51,927 nucleotides of DNA from Bacteroidetes bacterium RIFCSPLOWO2_12_FULL_35_15. GTDB taxonomy: Bacteria; Bacteroidota; Bacteroidia; 2-12-FULL-35-15. Of this stretch, positions 43,701 through 51,705 are shown piece by piece. The notes below the pieces were generated by a model that made no database searches, was not told the DNA's origin, and saw only the letters and a program-made list of their open reading frames with translations. The stretch is taken from positions 1-51,927 of the forward strand of contig MEPB01000105.1 of the NCBI GenBank assembly GCA_001769385.1. The letters run 5' to 3'. Both the position numbers and the translations under genes were made by a program. The stretch's first letter is position 1, and each line of letters opens with the position of its first letter.

Positions 43701-44603
43701 ATAACAGGTGCTTGTAATTTAACTTCCAATGATATGCTTACCATTATTAACACCTTGCCTTTGAATCTTTCGGTAAGTAATGATACTGTTTTGCAATGTC
43801 AGACAAGTCCTGTAGCAATGTTTGCCAATGTTAGCGGTGGTGTTGCTCCATATACATATTCCTGGACAAATGGTGCCGGCAACACATCAAATCCGACAGT
43901 TACTCCACCATCTACAACTACTTATGTTGTTACCGTTTCTGATAATTGTAATGGTTCTCCTGATCCAAGTCCTGCTGTTAGTGATAGTGTTAAAATTACA
44001 GTGGTTATCTACGATCCGCTGGTACTTAATGCTGGTGACGATATGAATGTTTGTCCGGGGGATGTACTAAATCTGTTTGCTGCTGTAAATGGTGGTGGTA
44101 CTCCTTATATTTACAACTGGACCACATTCACAGGAACGGATACCCTTTCCTCAGCTAATACAGCTGCTACTTCAGTAATTGCAAATTCAACAGGGATATT
44201 CCAGGTAACTGTTATGGATATTTGCGGAACCATCCAAAATGATCAGGTTATGGTTACTGTTGAACCAAGTTGCGAAATAAGTATTCCGAATGTTATTACT
44301 CCTGATGGAAGCGGCCCTGTTACAAATGAAATTTTTTACGTTGAGAATTTAGATAAATTCCCAAATAGTAATTTAGAAGTATATAACCGATGGGGAAAAA
44401 AGGTATATGAAAGTGCCGGGTATTTGAATAATTGGAATGGAGGGAAATTAGTTGATGGCACCTATTATTATGTGTTAACAGTGCCTGCATCCGGGCAGGT
44501 GTTGCCATCATTAAAACCGACAACCATCTACGATATTAAAATAAATTCGGAAACCGACAAACGAACTTTTGCGGGGTATTTTCAGATCATAAGAACGAAA
44601 TAA
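40779..44603 (+). CDS. Large secreted repeat adhesin with choice-of-anchor L and T9SS type B (gliding-motility C-terminal) domains
   Basis: A 1274-residue protein. A signal peptide is followed by a choice-of-anchor L-like domain (about 30-280; FVFGSEEYPEY, DVFGFFISGPNP). Four units start at about residues 298, 501, 700 and 899, spaced 199 in the last three, each holding YEGCG-x-ACFYFVRT, a Calx-beta-like strand set (FAAGQDSLTYC) and an immunoglobulin/SprB-like block (ANVSGGVPPYTYAWTNGAG). A final such block precedes the CHU_C type B sorting domain (about 1180-1274; SIPNVITPDG, EVYNRWGKKVYES, WNGGKLVDGTYYYVL). The last units are nearly identical in DNA. It is likely surface bound by type IX secretion, for adhesion or motility. 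Confidence 0.92.
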   Translation: MSVSFKSKIAILICSILCFGTLVSKAQLTVSTALTPAQLVQNVLLGAGVTASNITYNGVAVAAGSFNGATSNIGFASGVILATGDVNVAVGPNNSGSLSNGGAGTSSTDPELMSIATNTLYDAAILEFDFIPVSDTVKFRYVFGSEEYPEYVCSDYNDVFGFFISGPNPAGGTYTNNNIAIIPGSSPSLAVAINSVNPGVAGSSSGGGSCTSLAYSSFYFDNETPPGASVQYDGFTVPLTAIAAVNCGQTYHIKIAIADVGDGVYDSGVFLEAGSFSSVGVTIVPEISYGGSNDSTLYEGCGTACIYFIRTSNLTQADTINVTIGGSAVNGVDYNTGTLGAPVPSQLVFPAGQDSISYCINAVSDGITEGLDTITLSIVQTGLCSSLTTSATIYLNEYSQMVLTTSDTTLCNSTGPLTLLANVSGGVEPYSYYWTNGADSVANPTVNPTTDITYVVTVDDACTGSPDPTPSVTDSSRVTIISFPEITSVINSGAINNSTLYEGCGQACFYFVRTINIAVADTFTLNVAGTASNGVDYTTALPSQLFFAAGQDSLTYCVSITNDSLGETNETIALSINVAGACILQSNDTLTIVDLLPLSLSVSTDTTLCNVLPGPLTLLANVSGGVPPYTYAWTNGAGSVANPTVTPTFNTTYIVSVTDACTGTPDPTPLVTDSTKVIIISIPSITSDINSGAISASSFYEGCGQACFYFVRTINIAVADTFTLNVGGTATNGIDYSAALPAQLFFAAGQDSLTYCVSTTADALGETNETIALSINVTGVCNLSTNDTLTIVDPLPLILSVSNDTTLCNVLPGPLTLLANVSGGVPPYTYAWTNGAGSVANPTVTPTFNTTYIITVTDACTGSPDPTPSVTDSTKVIIISIPSITSVINSGAVSPSSFYEGCGQACFYFVRTINIPAAETFTLNVAGTATNGVDYTTLPTQLSFAAGQDSLMYCVFTTADALVETSETIDLSINITGACNLTSNDMLTIINTLPLNLSVSNDTVLQCQTSPVAMFANVSGGVAPYTYSWTNGAGNTSNPTVTPPSTTTYVVTVSDNCNGSPDPSPAVSDSVKITVVIYDPLVLNAGDDMNVCPGDVLNLFAAVNGGGTPYIYNWTTFTGTDTLSSANTAATSVIANSTGIFQVTVMDICGTIQNDQVMVTVEPSCEISIPNVITPDGSGPVTNEIFYVENLDKFPNSNLEVYNRWGKKVYESAGYLNNWNGGKLVDGTYYYVLTVPASGQVLPSLKPTTIYDIKINSETDKRTFAGYFQIIRTK
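41670..43780 (+). repeat. Coding tandem repeat, unit about 597 bp
   Basis: Units begin near 41670, 42279, 42876 and 43473 (position of the YEGCG codons). The offset between the later units is exactly 597 bases. Positions 42601-42740 and 43198-43337 differ at only about three sites by eye, including synonymous ones, which indicates recent duplication or gene conversion. Confidence 0.9.
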
Positions 44604-44651
44604 AATCTGATTTTACTTTTGTGAAATAGAATAAAAATTGGCGGTTTTACT

Positions 44652-45002
44652 TTAGAGGCATTCTTTTGCAGCAGCAATTGTGTTTTTAGAATTTCCAACA
44701 AAAATTTTATCCTTGATCAGTATAACAGGGCGTTTCAGAAAAGTGTATTCTTCTAAAATATAATTTTTGTAATCTTCCTCGGTTAATTTCAGTTTATCTA
44801 ATCCAAGGGCCTTGTATTTCATGGCTACTTTGCTAAACAAGGCTTCATAGCTTCCTGTCATTTTTTTCATTTCAGATAATTGATTGGCAGAAATTTTTTC
44901 TGTTTTTATATCCTGAAATTCAAATTTTTTATTTTTCAGATCAAGCTCATTTATAATGCGGGTACAGGTAGAGCAGGAGCTTAAGTAATAGATTTTTTTC
45001 AT
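44652..45002 (-). CDS. ArsC/Spx-family thiol protein
   Basis: About 116 residues with a thioredoxin-like fold of the arsenate reductase (glutaredoxin type)/Spx family. The N-terminus KKIYYLSSCSTCTR holds the CxxC. EFQDIKTEKISANQLSE and RPVILIKDKIFVGN follow the family's KRPVI and G-N pattern. The usual ArsC N-terminal CxxS is CSTC here, so redox control as in Spx is possible, as is arsenate reduction; no ars genes are near. ATG at 45002 gives the family N-terminus. Confidence 0.82.
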   Translation of the reverse strand: MKKIYYLSSCSTCTRIINELDLKNKKFEFQDIKTEKISANQLSEMKKMTGSYEALFSKVAMKYKALGLDKLKLTEEDYKNYILEEYTFLKRPVILIKDKIFVGNSKNTIAAAKECL

Positions 45003-45121
45003 ATGCATCAATTCTTATTTGCAATAATTACAAACCTTTAACTTCTCTCAAGCTGGCAATGCATCTGCTTCACTTTAGTTTAACGCACTGATTATGATAT
45101 TTGTGGTAACTACTTTTCGTA

Positions 45122-45144
45122 AACCTGCCTGCCGCAGGCAGGTT
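45122..45144. repeat. Perfect short palindrome (CCTGCCTG family)
   Basis: AACCTGCCTGC and its complement flank a single C. It lies between the ArsC/Spx-like gene and the 3' end of pyk, and shares its core with the hairpin at 25216-25235. Typical of extragenic palindromes. Confidence 0.75.
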
Positions 45145-45167
45145 CGTATTGATTCGTTGTCCGTAGT

Positions 45168-46601
45168 TTACTCTATTGCGCTCAATTTTATCATATTCGA
45201 TTTTCCTTTTTCACTGATTGGTGTGCTCGCAATATTGATGATCAGATCATTTTGTTTTACACACCCTTTGTTCTTTAAGATCAGCTTTATATCAGCAATG
45301 GTATGATCTGTACTTATATTTTTATCGTAAAAAAATCCGTGAACGCCCCACACCAAATTTAATGTGGTAAGAATGGAATAATTATCTGTAAACACATAAA
45401 TGTTTGCTTTTGGACGGTGGCTTGCCAATTTGAAAGCGGTATATCCGGAATGTGACATGGTTACAATTGCCGAAGCTTTTGTACGTTGAGCCATTTTTGC
45501 AGCCGTATAACAAATAGAATCGGAAATAAAACGATTGTTGTGCAGATCTACCTCTGGTGCAGCGTTATCACGGTTATAAATATCTACTTTCGATTCAACA
45601 TGTTCAATTATTTTTGTCATGGCTTCCACCACTTTTGCAGGGTGATTTCCTACTGATGTTTCACCGCTAAGCATTACTGCATCTGCACCATCCATTACGC
45701 TGTTTGCAACATCGTTCACTTCTGCACGGGAAGGACTGATATTGGTGATCATGCTCTCCATCATTTGTGTAGCGATGATCACAGGTTTTGATGCTTCCAG
45801 ACATTTTCGTACTAACATTTTTTGGATCACAGGAACTTCCTGCATGGGTACTTCTACGCCAAGGTCGCCACGAGCCACCATAATTGCATCTGTTTCTTTG
45901 ATGATATTATCAATATCTAAAATGGCTTCCGGTTTTTCAATTTTTGCAACTACTTTGGTCTTAACAGTATGATCAAAATTCTGGATCAAATACTTCAGTT
46001 CAATTATATCGGCTGCCGAGCGAACGAATGAAAGCCCTATCCAATCCACCTTTTGAGTCAAGGCAAATTCAAGATCTTTTATGTCTTTTTCGGTCAGACA
46101 AGGCAAGGAGATTTTAGTATTTGGTAAATTAACACCTTTTTTAGAAGATAAAATTCCTCCATGCATAACAATAGCTTTTACTTCATCCTTGCCATTCGTT
46201 TCAACAACTTTCAAAAGAAGTTTTCCATCATCAATTAAAATGTTTTCGCCTGCTTTAACATCTTTTGGAAACTGAGGATAAGTAATATAAACGCGTTCTG
46301 CTGTTCCTGTGCATTCAGTGGTAGTGATGTATATTTCTTTGCCTGAAATTAATTCGACACTGTTATTTTCTACTGTTCCAATACGAAGTTTAGGTCCTTG
46401 CAGGTCGGCAAGTATCGCGGTATGAGTTCCCAGTTTTTTATTAAGTTCCCGAATGGTATTTATTTGACTCAACACATTATCATACGCCCCGTGCGAAAAA
46501 TTAATCCGGCATACATCCATTCCTGCTTTTATCATTTCTTCGAGTACTGCTGCTGTGGATGAAGCAGGACCAAGTGTTGCCACAATTTTTGTTCTTTTCA
46601 T
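45168..46601 (-). CDS. pyk: Pyruvate kinase
   Basis: Glycolytic enzyme transferring phosphate from phosphoenolpyruvate to ADP. The start MKRTKIVATLGPASS at 46601 is the family N-terminus. Further motifs are MDVCRINFSHG, LADLQGPKLRIG, ILIDDGKL, KVDWIGLSFVRS, VVAKIEKPEAI, AIMVARGDLGVEVP, the substrate loop region PVIIATQMMESMI, and SGETSVGNHPAKVVEAM. Length about 477 residues is normal. The longer frame from 46664 would start with TTG and has no conserved residues. It is on the same strand as rnc and the small IPE-type gene upstream, a frequent neighbourhood in Bacteroidota. Confidence 0.97.
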   Translation of the reverse strand: MKRTKIVATLGPASSTAAVLEEMIKAGMDVCRINFSHGAYDNVLSQINTIRELNKKLGTHTAILADLQGPKLRIGTVENNSVELISGKEIYITTTECTGTAERVYITYPQFPKDVKAGENILIDDGKLLLKVVETNGKDEVKAIVMHGGILSSKKGVNLPNTKISLPCLTEKDIKDLEFALTQKVDWIGLSFVRSAADIIELKYLIQNFDHTVKTKVVAKIEKPEAILDIDNIIKETDAIMVARGDLGVEVPMQEVPVIQKMLVRKCLEASKPVIIATQMMESMITNISPSRAEVNDVANSVMDGADAVMLSGETSVGNHPAKVVEAMTKIIEHVESKVDIYNRDNAAPEVDLHNNRFISDSICYTAAKMAQRTKASAIVTMSHSGYTAFKLASHRPKANIYVFTDNYSILTTLNLVWGVHGFFYDKNISTDHTIADIKLILKNKGCVKQNDLIINIASTPISEKGKSNMIKLSAIE

Positions 46602-46832
46602 TTTTATAATCGTTAATATATGTTGAGTATTTTTTTGATCTCTGTAAAGATAAGGGTAATACAATTCTTGTTATACCATCACTTAATTTTTAACCAGATA
46701 GAAACATAGGTTTTAAGAGTAGATAGAAAATGAATTTTATCACATAGGCATTGTTTAAAGTTCTGCAGATGTTGTTTTGTTGTGCTTTTTTCTATGTTTC
46801 TATGTGGTTGATTTTATTTTGACATAATGCAT

Positions 46833-47255
46833 TTATAATATTAAATTCTGTTTTGATTTTAGTTTGGAAGCATCTATTCTTACTGCTGTTTGCACGAATG
46901 TTATTTCTTTTATTTTTTTAATAAGGTCTGTAACTTTCTCCTCTTTTATTTCTTCTTCTTTTATTATTAAAAAATAATCCATTTGTTTTTGCTCGGGAAT
47001 AAGAATTCCTTTTTCGCTACGATTTGCAATTAAAAAATATTCCGAAAATTCTTCTTCCCGGTTACAAACAAACAAAGCATAATGAGAAGGGTTATCCAGT
47101 TTTTTTTCTTTGATCTCGAGTGATTCAGTTTTTACCAGCTCCAGTTCCAATTTGTTATTGAGCGCCCAGCAAATGCGATAGTCTTTTTCATGTGAAGAAA
47201 TTCCGATCAACACAAAACTATAATCGTATTCTATTTCCAGCGTATGCTTTCCCAA
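46833..47255 (-). CDS. IPExxxVDY-type family protein
   Basis: A 140-residue Bacteroidota-specific protein named after its signature motif, here GILIPEQKQMDYFLI, with Met in place of Val. The N-terminal half (EIEYDYSFVLIGISS, DYRICWALN, LELELVK) is beta-rich as in relatives. Function unknown. It sits between rnc and pyk as in other Bacteroidota. No in-frame ATG exists upstream of the conserved region; the start at 47255 is TTG, immediately before GKHTLEIEYDY. Confidence 0.85.
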   Translation of the reverse strand: MGKHTLEIEYDYSFVLIGISSHEKDYRICWALNNKLELELVKTESLEIKEKKLDNPSHYALFVCNREEEFSEYFLIANRSEKGILIPEQKQMDYFLIIKEEEIKEEKVTDLIKKIKEITFVQTAVRIDASKLKSKQNLIL

Positions 47256-47408
47256 GACAAATTTTTTTTAAAATGTATGTCTATTAGTAATGTGTCTTTG
47301 TTTTTGTCTGCTATGAATTACAAAAAACTACTTTGAAATTGGAAATTCGTTTAACGATTTGTAAAATTAGAAATCTAAAATTAAGAAAAAATTTAAAATA
47401 GATTAAAT

Positions 47409-48134
47409 TTAAATCTCTAAAGTAAGACAAGCTTGTTCAGCAACCATTTGCTCCGCTCGTTTTTTTGAGAAATGTTGGGCTGTTCCTAGTATTTCGGAAT
47501 TAACGATAAGCTGAATTGAAAACTGTTTGTCCGATGAATTAGCTCCTTCCTGAAGGATTTCAAAGCGAAATTCTTTTTTTTCCTTTTGTGCCCACTCAAT
47601 AAACTTACTTTTGAAATCTACTTCTTTTGTCTCCACTTCTTCCATGTCAATAAGAACATTGATAATTCGGGTCAGTAAAAACTGTTGGGTAAACACAAAA
47701 CCTTTATCCAGGTATATAGCTCCTATCAATGCTTCGTATGCATCTCCATTTATGGAGCTTGGTTTACTTCCGAACCGATCGTTATTAGCTTCGATAAAAT
47801 TATTTAAACCTAATTTAATTGCAAGCTGATTATGTTTTGCGCGGCTTACCATTTTCGAACGCATCTTAGTTAAAAATCCTTCATCCTTATAGGGAAATTT
47901 TTTAAAAAGATAATCGGCAACCACTGTTCCAATAACCGAATCACCAAGGAATTCAAGGCGTTCATTACTATCTTTCACACCTTTTTTTATTTGTTGGGCG
48001 GCAGAGCTATGACGGAATGCTAATTTATATAAATTGATGTTACTTGGATAAAAACCAAGTATATTATGAAGTGATTCATGTAAATTTTTATCGGGCGAAA
48101 AATAAACTCGAATAGGTTTTGAGAAAGTAGCCAA
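47409..48134 (-). CDS. rnc: Ribonuclease III
   Basis: A 241-residue double-stranded RNA endonuclease for rRNA and mRNA processing. The catalytic signature NERLEFLGDSVIG lies near residue 60, with the second acidic site in DAYEALIGAIYLDKG (about 130). A C-terminal dsRNA-binding domain (DFKSKFIEWAQ to AEQMVAEQACLTLEI) follows. It lies nine bases after fabF, so acpP-fabF-rnc is very likely one operon. The best start is TTG at 48134 (MATFSKPIRVYF); no ATG precedes the conserved helices. Confidence 0.95.
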   Translation of the reverse strand: MATFSKPIRVYFSPDKNLHESLHNILGFYPSNINLYKLAFRHSSAAQQIKKGVKDSNERLEFLGDSVIGTVVADYLFKKFPYKDEGFLTKMRSKMVSRAKHNQLAIKLGLNNFIEANNDRFGSKPSSINGDAYEALIGAIYLDKGFVFTQQFLLTRIINVLIDMEEVETKEVDFKSKFIEWAQKEKKEFRFEILQEGANSSDKQFSIQLIVNSEILGTAQHFSKKRAEQMVAEQACLTLEI

Positions 48135-48143
48135 GCGAAAAAA

Positions 48144-49397
48144 TTAAGCGATATATTTCTTTACAATTACAGAAGCATTATGTCCGCCAAAACCAAAAGT
48201 ATTGCTTAATGCAGCACGTACTTCCCGTTTTTGAGCTTTGTTAAAAGTAAAGTTAAATTTACTATCCAATGTCGGATCCACATTAAAGTGATTGATAGTT
48301 GGAGGAACAATATCATTTTTCACAGCTAAGATTGAAGCAATAGCCTCAATAGCTCCTGCAGCACCTAATAAGTGACCTGTCATGGATTTGGTTGAACTGA
48401 TATTTAATTTGAATGCATGATCGCCAAAAACGCCAAGAATTGCTTTTGTTTCAGAAACATCACCAAGAGGAGTTGATGTACCATGTACATTTACATAATC
48501 AATTTGATCAGGAGTCATTCCGGCATCTGCTAAAGCACTGCGCATTACGTTCAATGCTCCTAATCCTTCCGGATGTGGAGCCGTGATATGATTAGCATCA
48601 GCGCTCATTCCGCCTCCGGCAATTTCACCATAAATTTTTGCTCCGCGTTTTAAAGCATGTTCCAGTTCTTCCAATATTAAACAACCGGCTCCTTCACCTA
48701 AAACGAAACCATCTCGATCAACATCAAAAGGACGAGATGCAGTTGATGGTGAATCGTTACGTGTTGAAAGGGCATGCATTGCATTAAATCCGCCAACACC
48801 GGCTTCACAAACAGCTGCTTCAGAACCACCGGCAACAAAAAAATCGGCTTTGTTTAATTTAATATAATTGAAAGCGTCAATAAGTGAATTGGTTGAAGAG
48901 GCACATGCTGAAACCGTTGTAAAGTTAGGGCCACGTAATCCAAACATAATTGAAATGTGTCCTGAACAGATATCAGCGATCATTTTTGGAATGAAAAAAG
49001 GGTTGAAACGAGGTGTTCCATCGCCTTTCGCAAAATTAAAACATTCATCCTGGAAGGTTTGTAATCCACCAATTCCAGAACCCCAAATTACCCCACCTCT
49101 GTCGGAATCATATTTCCCTTTTTCTAAACCGGCATCTTTCATTGCTTGCATGGCAGATGCCAGGCCGTATTGAGAAAATGGATCTAGTTTACGAGCTTCT
49201 TTACGATCGAAATATTCTTCGGGGTTAAACCCTTTTACTTCGCAGGCAAATTGAGTTTTGAATTTTGAAGCATCAAAACGAGTAATAGGTGCAGCTCCGC
49301 TAACACCGTTCAATAGGTTGTTCCAGTAATCTGTAACATTATTACCAAGCGGTGTAATAGCACCGAGACCTGTAACTACTACTCGTCTTAATTTCAT
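48144..49397 (-). CDS. fabF: 3-oxoacyl-ACP synthase II
   Basis: Condensing enzyme that elongates fatty acids with malonyl-ACP. The catalytic Cys is in TVSACASSTNSL near residue 165, and the two His are in VNVHGTSTPLGD and STKSMTGHLLGAAG. The N-terminus RRVVVTGLGAITPLG and C-terminal SNTFGFGGHNA are typical, and 417 residues is the expected length. It follows acpP after 18 bases and precedes rnc after nine. Confidence 0.97.
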   Translation of the reverse strand: MKLRRVVVTGLGAITPLGNNVTDYWNNLLNGVSGAAPITRFDASKFKTQFACEVKGFNPEEYFDRKEARKLDPFSQYGLASAMQAMKDAGLEKGKYDSDRGGVIWGSGIGGLQTFQDECFNFAKGDGTPRFNPFFIPKMIADICSGHISIMFGLRGPNFTTVSACASSTNSLIDAFNYIKLNKADFFVAGGSEAAVCEAGVGGFNAMHALSTRNDSPSTASRPFDVDRDGFVLGEGAGCLILEELEHALKRGAKIYGEIAGGGMSADANHITAPHPEGLGALNVMRSALADAGMTPDQIDYVNVHGTSTPLGDVSETKAILGVFGDHAFKLNISSTKSMTGHLLGAAGAIEAIASILAVKNDIVPPTINHFNVDPTLDSKFNFTFNKAQKREVRAALSNTFGFGGHNASVIVKKYIA

Positions 49398-49415
49398 TAA
49401 ATAAATCGTTAAGAA

Positions 49416-49652
49416 TTATTTTGAATTTGCTTCAATGTAAGAGATCGCTTCACCTACTGTACCAATTTTTTCAGCTTGGTCATCAGGGATGGCAATGTTA
49501 AATTCTTTTTCAAATTCCATGATTAGTTCTACAGTGTCTAATGAGTCTGCTCCTAAATCATTTGTAAAGCTAGCTGTTGGTGTTACTTCTTTTTCGTCAA
49601 CACCTAATTTATCAACGATGATAGCTTTTACTTTTGTTGCAATGTCTGACAT
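49416..49652 (-). CDS. acpP: Acyl carrier protein
   Basis: A 78-residue acidic carrier protein. The phosphopantetheine attachment Ser is Ser37 in [14 protein letters not shown], and the remaining helices ([32 protein letters not shown]) are canonical. It is the first gene of the acpP-fabF-rnc cluster, with a well-formed promoter upstream. Divergent from purN. Confidence 0.98.
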   Translation of the reverse strand: MSDIATKVKAIIVDKLGVDEKEVTPTASFTNDLGADSLDTVELIMEFEKEFNIAIPDDQAEKIGTVGEAISYIEANSK

Positions 49653-49683
49653 TTTTTTAAATGTTTAAAGGTTAATTCGGGTG

Positions 49684-49713
49684 CAAAGATATAGTTATGC
49701 TTACAATTACAAA
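49684..49713 (-). promoter_or_regulatory. Near-consensus promoter of acpP-fabF-rnc
   Basis: On the minus strand TTTG (49710-49713), an 18-base spacer and TATCTTTG (49684-49691) form an almost ideal Bacteroidota housekeeping promoter, 31 bases before the acpP ATG. Confidence 0.75.
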
Positions 49714-49805
49714 AAAAAATATTCAAAATTGCCCATTTTTATACTTTTTTCGGTCTTTAACTGCTAATAATCAGGCTATTATAATCTTGGCGTGTTGATA
49801 AACTG

Positions 49806-49841
49806 TTTTTGATTTTTTCATTGAGTTTAATATTACTTTTG
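49806..49841 (+). promoter_or_regulatory. Putative promoter of purN
   Basis: TTTTTG (49806-49811), a 22-base gap and TACTTTTG (49834-49841) match the Bacteroidota promoter pattern. The -7 box ends four bases before the ATG, which would make the mRNA nearly leaderless, so the start or the promoter may be misplaced. Confidence 0.4.
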
Positions 49842-49845
49842 AGGA

Positions 49846-50418
49846 ATGAAAAACATTGCCATTTTTGCATCCGGTGAAGGCACCAATGCTCAAAACATTA
49901 TAGATTATTTTTCGAGATCAGAAAAAGTCAAAATCGCTTTGGTGCTCTCCAATAAAAGCAAAGCCAATGTTTTAAACAGAGCAAAAGAAGCAGAAGTTCC
50001 GACTGTGATCATTGATCGTAAAGCGTTTTATGATACGGATCAAACTATTGAAAAACTCAAATCGGCTAAAATTGATCTTGTAGTTCTGGCCGGATTTTTA
50101 TGGCTGATCCCTGAAAGTTTAGTAAAAGCATTTCCGAACAAAATTATTAATATTCATCCGGCATTACTTCCTAAATATGGAGGCAAAGGAATGTTTGGAA
50201 TGAATGTTCATAAAGCTGTAATTGAAGCTAAAGAAAAAGAAAGTGGAATCACGGTTCATTTTGTAAATGAAAAATATGATGAAGGAAAAATAATTGCGCA
50301 GCATATATGTAAGATCGGAGAAAATGATACTCCCGAAATGTTAGCGCAAAAAATTCATCAGTTGGAATACGAATTTTTTCCAAAAGCAATTGAGGATGTT
50401 ACCGGTAAAATGGGTTAA
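49846..50418 (+). CDS. purN: Phosphoribosylglycinamide formyltransferase
   Basis: A 190-residue enzyme that formylates GAR using 10-formyl-tetrahydrofolate, the third step of purine synthesis. Motifs are IAIFASGEGTNAQNII at the N-terminus (phosphate loop), LAGFLWLIP, IINIHPALLPKYGGKGMFG with catalytic Asn and His, and the HFVNEKYDEGKII segment with the conserved Asp. Divergent from acpP, an arrangement common in Bacteroidota. Confidence 0.95.
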   Translation: MKNIAIFASGEGTNAQNIIDYFSRSEKVKIALVLSNKSKANVLNRAKEAEVPTVIIDRKAFYDTDQTIEKLKSAKIDLVVLAGFLWLIPESLVKAFPNKIINIHPALLPKYGGKGMFGMNVHKAVIEAKEKESGITVHFVNEKYDEGKIIAQHICKIGENDTPEMLAQKIHQLEYEFFPKAIEDVTGKMG

Positions 50419-50490
50419 TCAGGTTAATTATGGTCAGACCAAAATTAACCTGTTTAACTAATCAAGCAATTAACCATTTAAATTATCACC

Positions 50491-51063
50491 ATGGAATTAC
50501 ATTTTAATTTTAAAGAAATTGCCACCATTACCATGATCCTGTTTGCAGTGATCGATGTTGTTGGCTCCTTGCCTATTTTATTAGACCTGCAAACAAAATC
50601 AGGTAAAATACAATCAGAAAAAGCAACACTAGTTTCCGGGGTTATCATGATCGTATTTATGTTTGTTGGGCAATCGATACTCGAATTGATCGGTATTGAT
50701 GTAAGTTCGTTTGCTATTGCAGGCTCTTTTATCATATTCTTTCTGGCATTGGAAATGATCTTAGGGATGCGGTTTTATAAAGAGGAAACAGCAGCTACAG
50801 CATCTGTGGTTCCTATTGCATTTCCACTGATTGCCGGAACAGGAACATTAACAACTCTTTTATCAATTCGGGCAGAGTATTACATAGAAAATATTATTAT
50901 TGCAATTCTGGTAAATCTTGTTTTTGTTTATCTTGTGTTACGAAATACCTATCGTTTGGAAAAAATATTAGGACCTGGCGGAATTAATATTTTACGAAAA
51001 GTGTTTGGGGTGATACTTTTAGCAATTGCTGTGAAGTTATTCAGGACCCATGCAGGAATCTAG
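50491..51063 (+). CDS. MarC-family integral membrane protein
   Basis: A 190-residue membrane protein with about six helices of the MarC (UPF0056) family. Characteristic parts are FAVIDVVGSLPILLDL, SIPILIFFLALEMIL-like helix three (AGSFIIFFLALEMILGMRF) and VPIAFPLIAGTGTLTTL. E. coli MarC itself was once linked to antibiotic resistance but that was withdrawn; the transported substrate is unknown. It lies 72 bases after purN on the same strand. Confidence 0.9.
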   Translation: MELHFNFKEIATITMILFAVIDVVGSLPILLDLQTKSGKIQSEKATLVSGVIMIVFMFVGQSILELIGIDVSSFAIAGSFIIFFLALEMILGMRFYKEETAATASVVPIAFPLIAGTGTLTTLLSIRAEYYIENIIIAILVNLVFVYLVLRNTYRLEKILGPGGINILRKVFGVILLAIAVKLFRTHAGI

Positions 51064-51222
51064 GTCAAGGTACAATGTTTAAACAACTGTTAAACGATAT
51101 TTAAGTAGTTAAAAAAAGCCGTTTAATTCGATATAAGACAATAATTATACTATTAATTTGGCAATAAATACAGATGAATTCGTTGTGAATTATGACCTTC
51201 AAAAACATTCTGAATAAAAAAT

Positions 51223-51699
51223 ATGGTAAAAATATATACTGATGGTGCTTCTCGAGGGAATCCAGGTCCGGGTGGATTTGGTGTGGTAATGTTGTATGGC
51301 GCTTTACGCAAGGAAATTTCTGAAGGTTTTCGTTTAACTACAAACAATAGAATGGAACTTTTGAGTGTGATTGTGGCTCTGGAGGCTTTAAAGAAGGAGG
51401 GGACAGCAGCTACAATTTATTCGGATTCAAAATACGTAGTTGATTCTGTTGAAAAAAAATGGGTTTTTGGCTGGGAGAAAAAACATTTTAACGGAAAAAA
51501 GAATGAAGATCTGTGGAAACGATTTTTACGTATTTATAGAAAACATAACGTAAAATTTGTTTGGGTAAAAGGACATGCATCCAACCAGGAAAATAACCGC
51601 TGTGATGAATTGGCTGTGGAAGCCGCAATGGGAGGGTATTTGAAAATTGATGGTGGTTATGAAGAGGAAAAGAAAAAGGAGGGAAAAAAATTGTTGTAA
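51223..51699 (+). CDS. rnhA: Ribonuclease HI
   Basis: A 158-residue enzyme that cuts RNA in RNA-DNA hybrids. The four metal-binding carboxylates are visible: Asp7 in IYTDGASRGNPGPGG, Glu45 in NNRMELL, Asp68 in YSDSKYVV and Asp128 in NNRCDELA, with catalytic His118 in VKGHASN. The KKWVFGWEKK basic handle region is present. The C-terminus is a Lys/Glu-rich tail. It converges with the T9SS gene at the edge, only six bases apart. Confidence 0.96.
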   Translation: MVKIYTDGASRGNPGPGGFGVVMLYGALRKEISEGFRLTTNNRMELLSVIVALEALKKEGTAATIYSDSKYVVDSVEKKWVFGWEKKHFNGKKNEDLWKRFLRIYRKHNVKFVWVKGHASNQENNRCDELAVEAAMGGYLKIDGGYEEEKKKEGKKLL

Positions 51700-51705
51700 T
51701 GATCC

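Noticed and set aside
44652-45002. Arsenic-resistance operon member
   Set aside because: No arsR, arsB or acr3 gene is near, and the CxxC motif fits Spx-like proteins as well as arsenate reductases.
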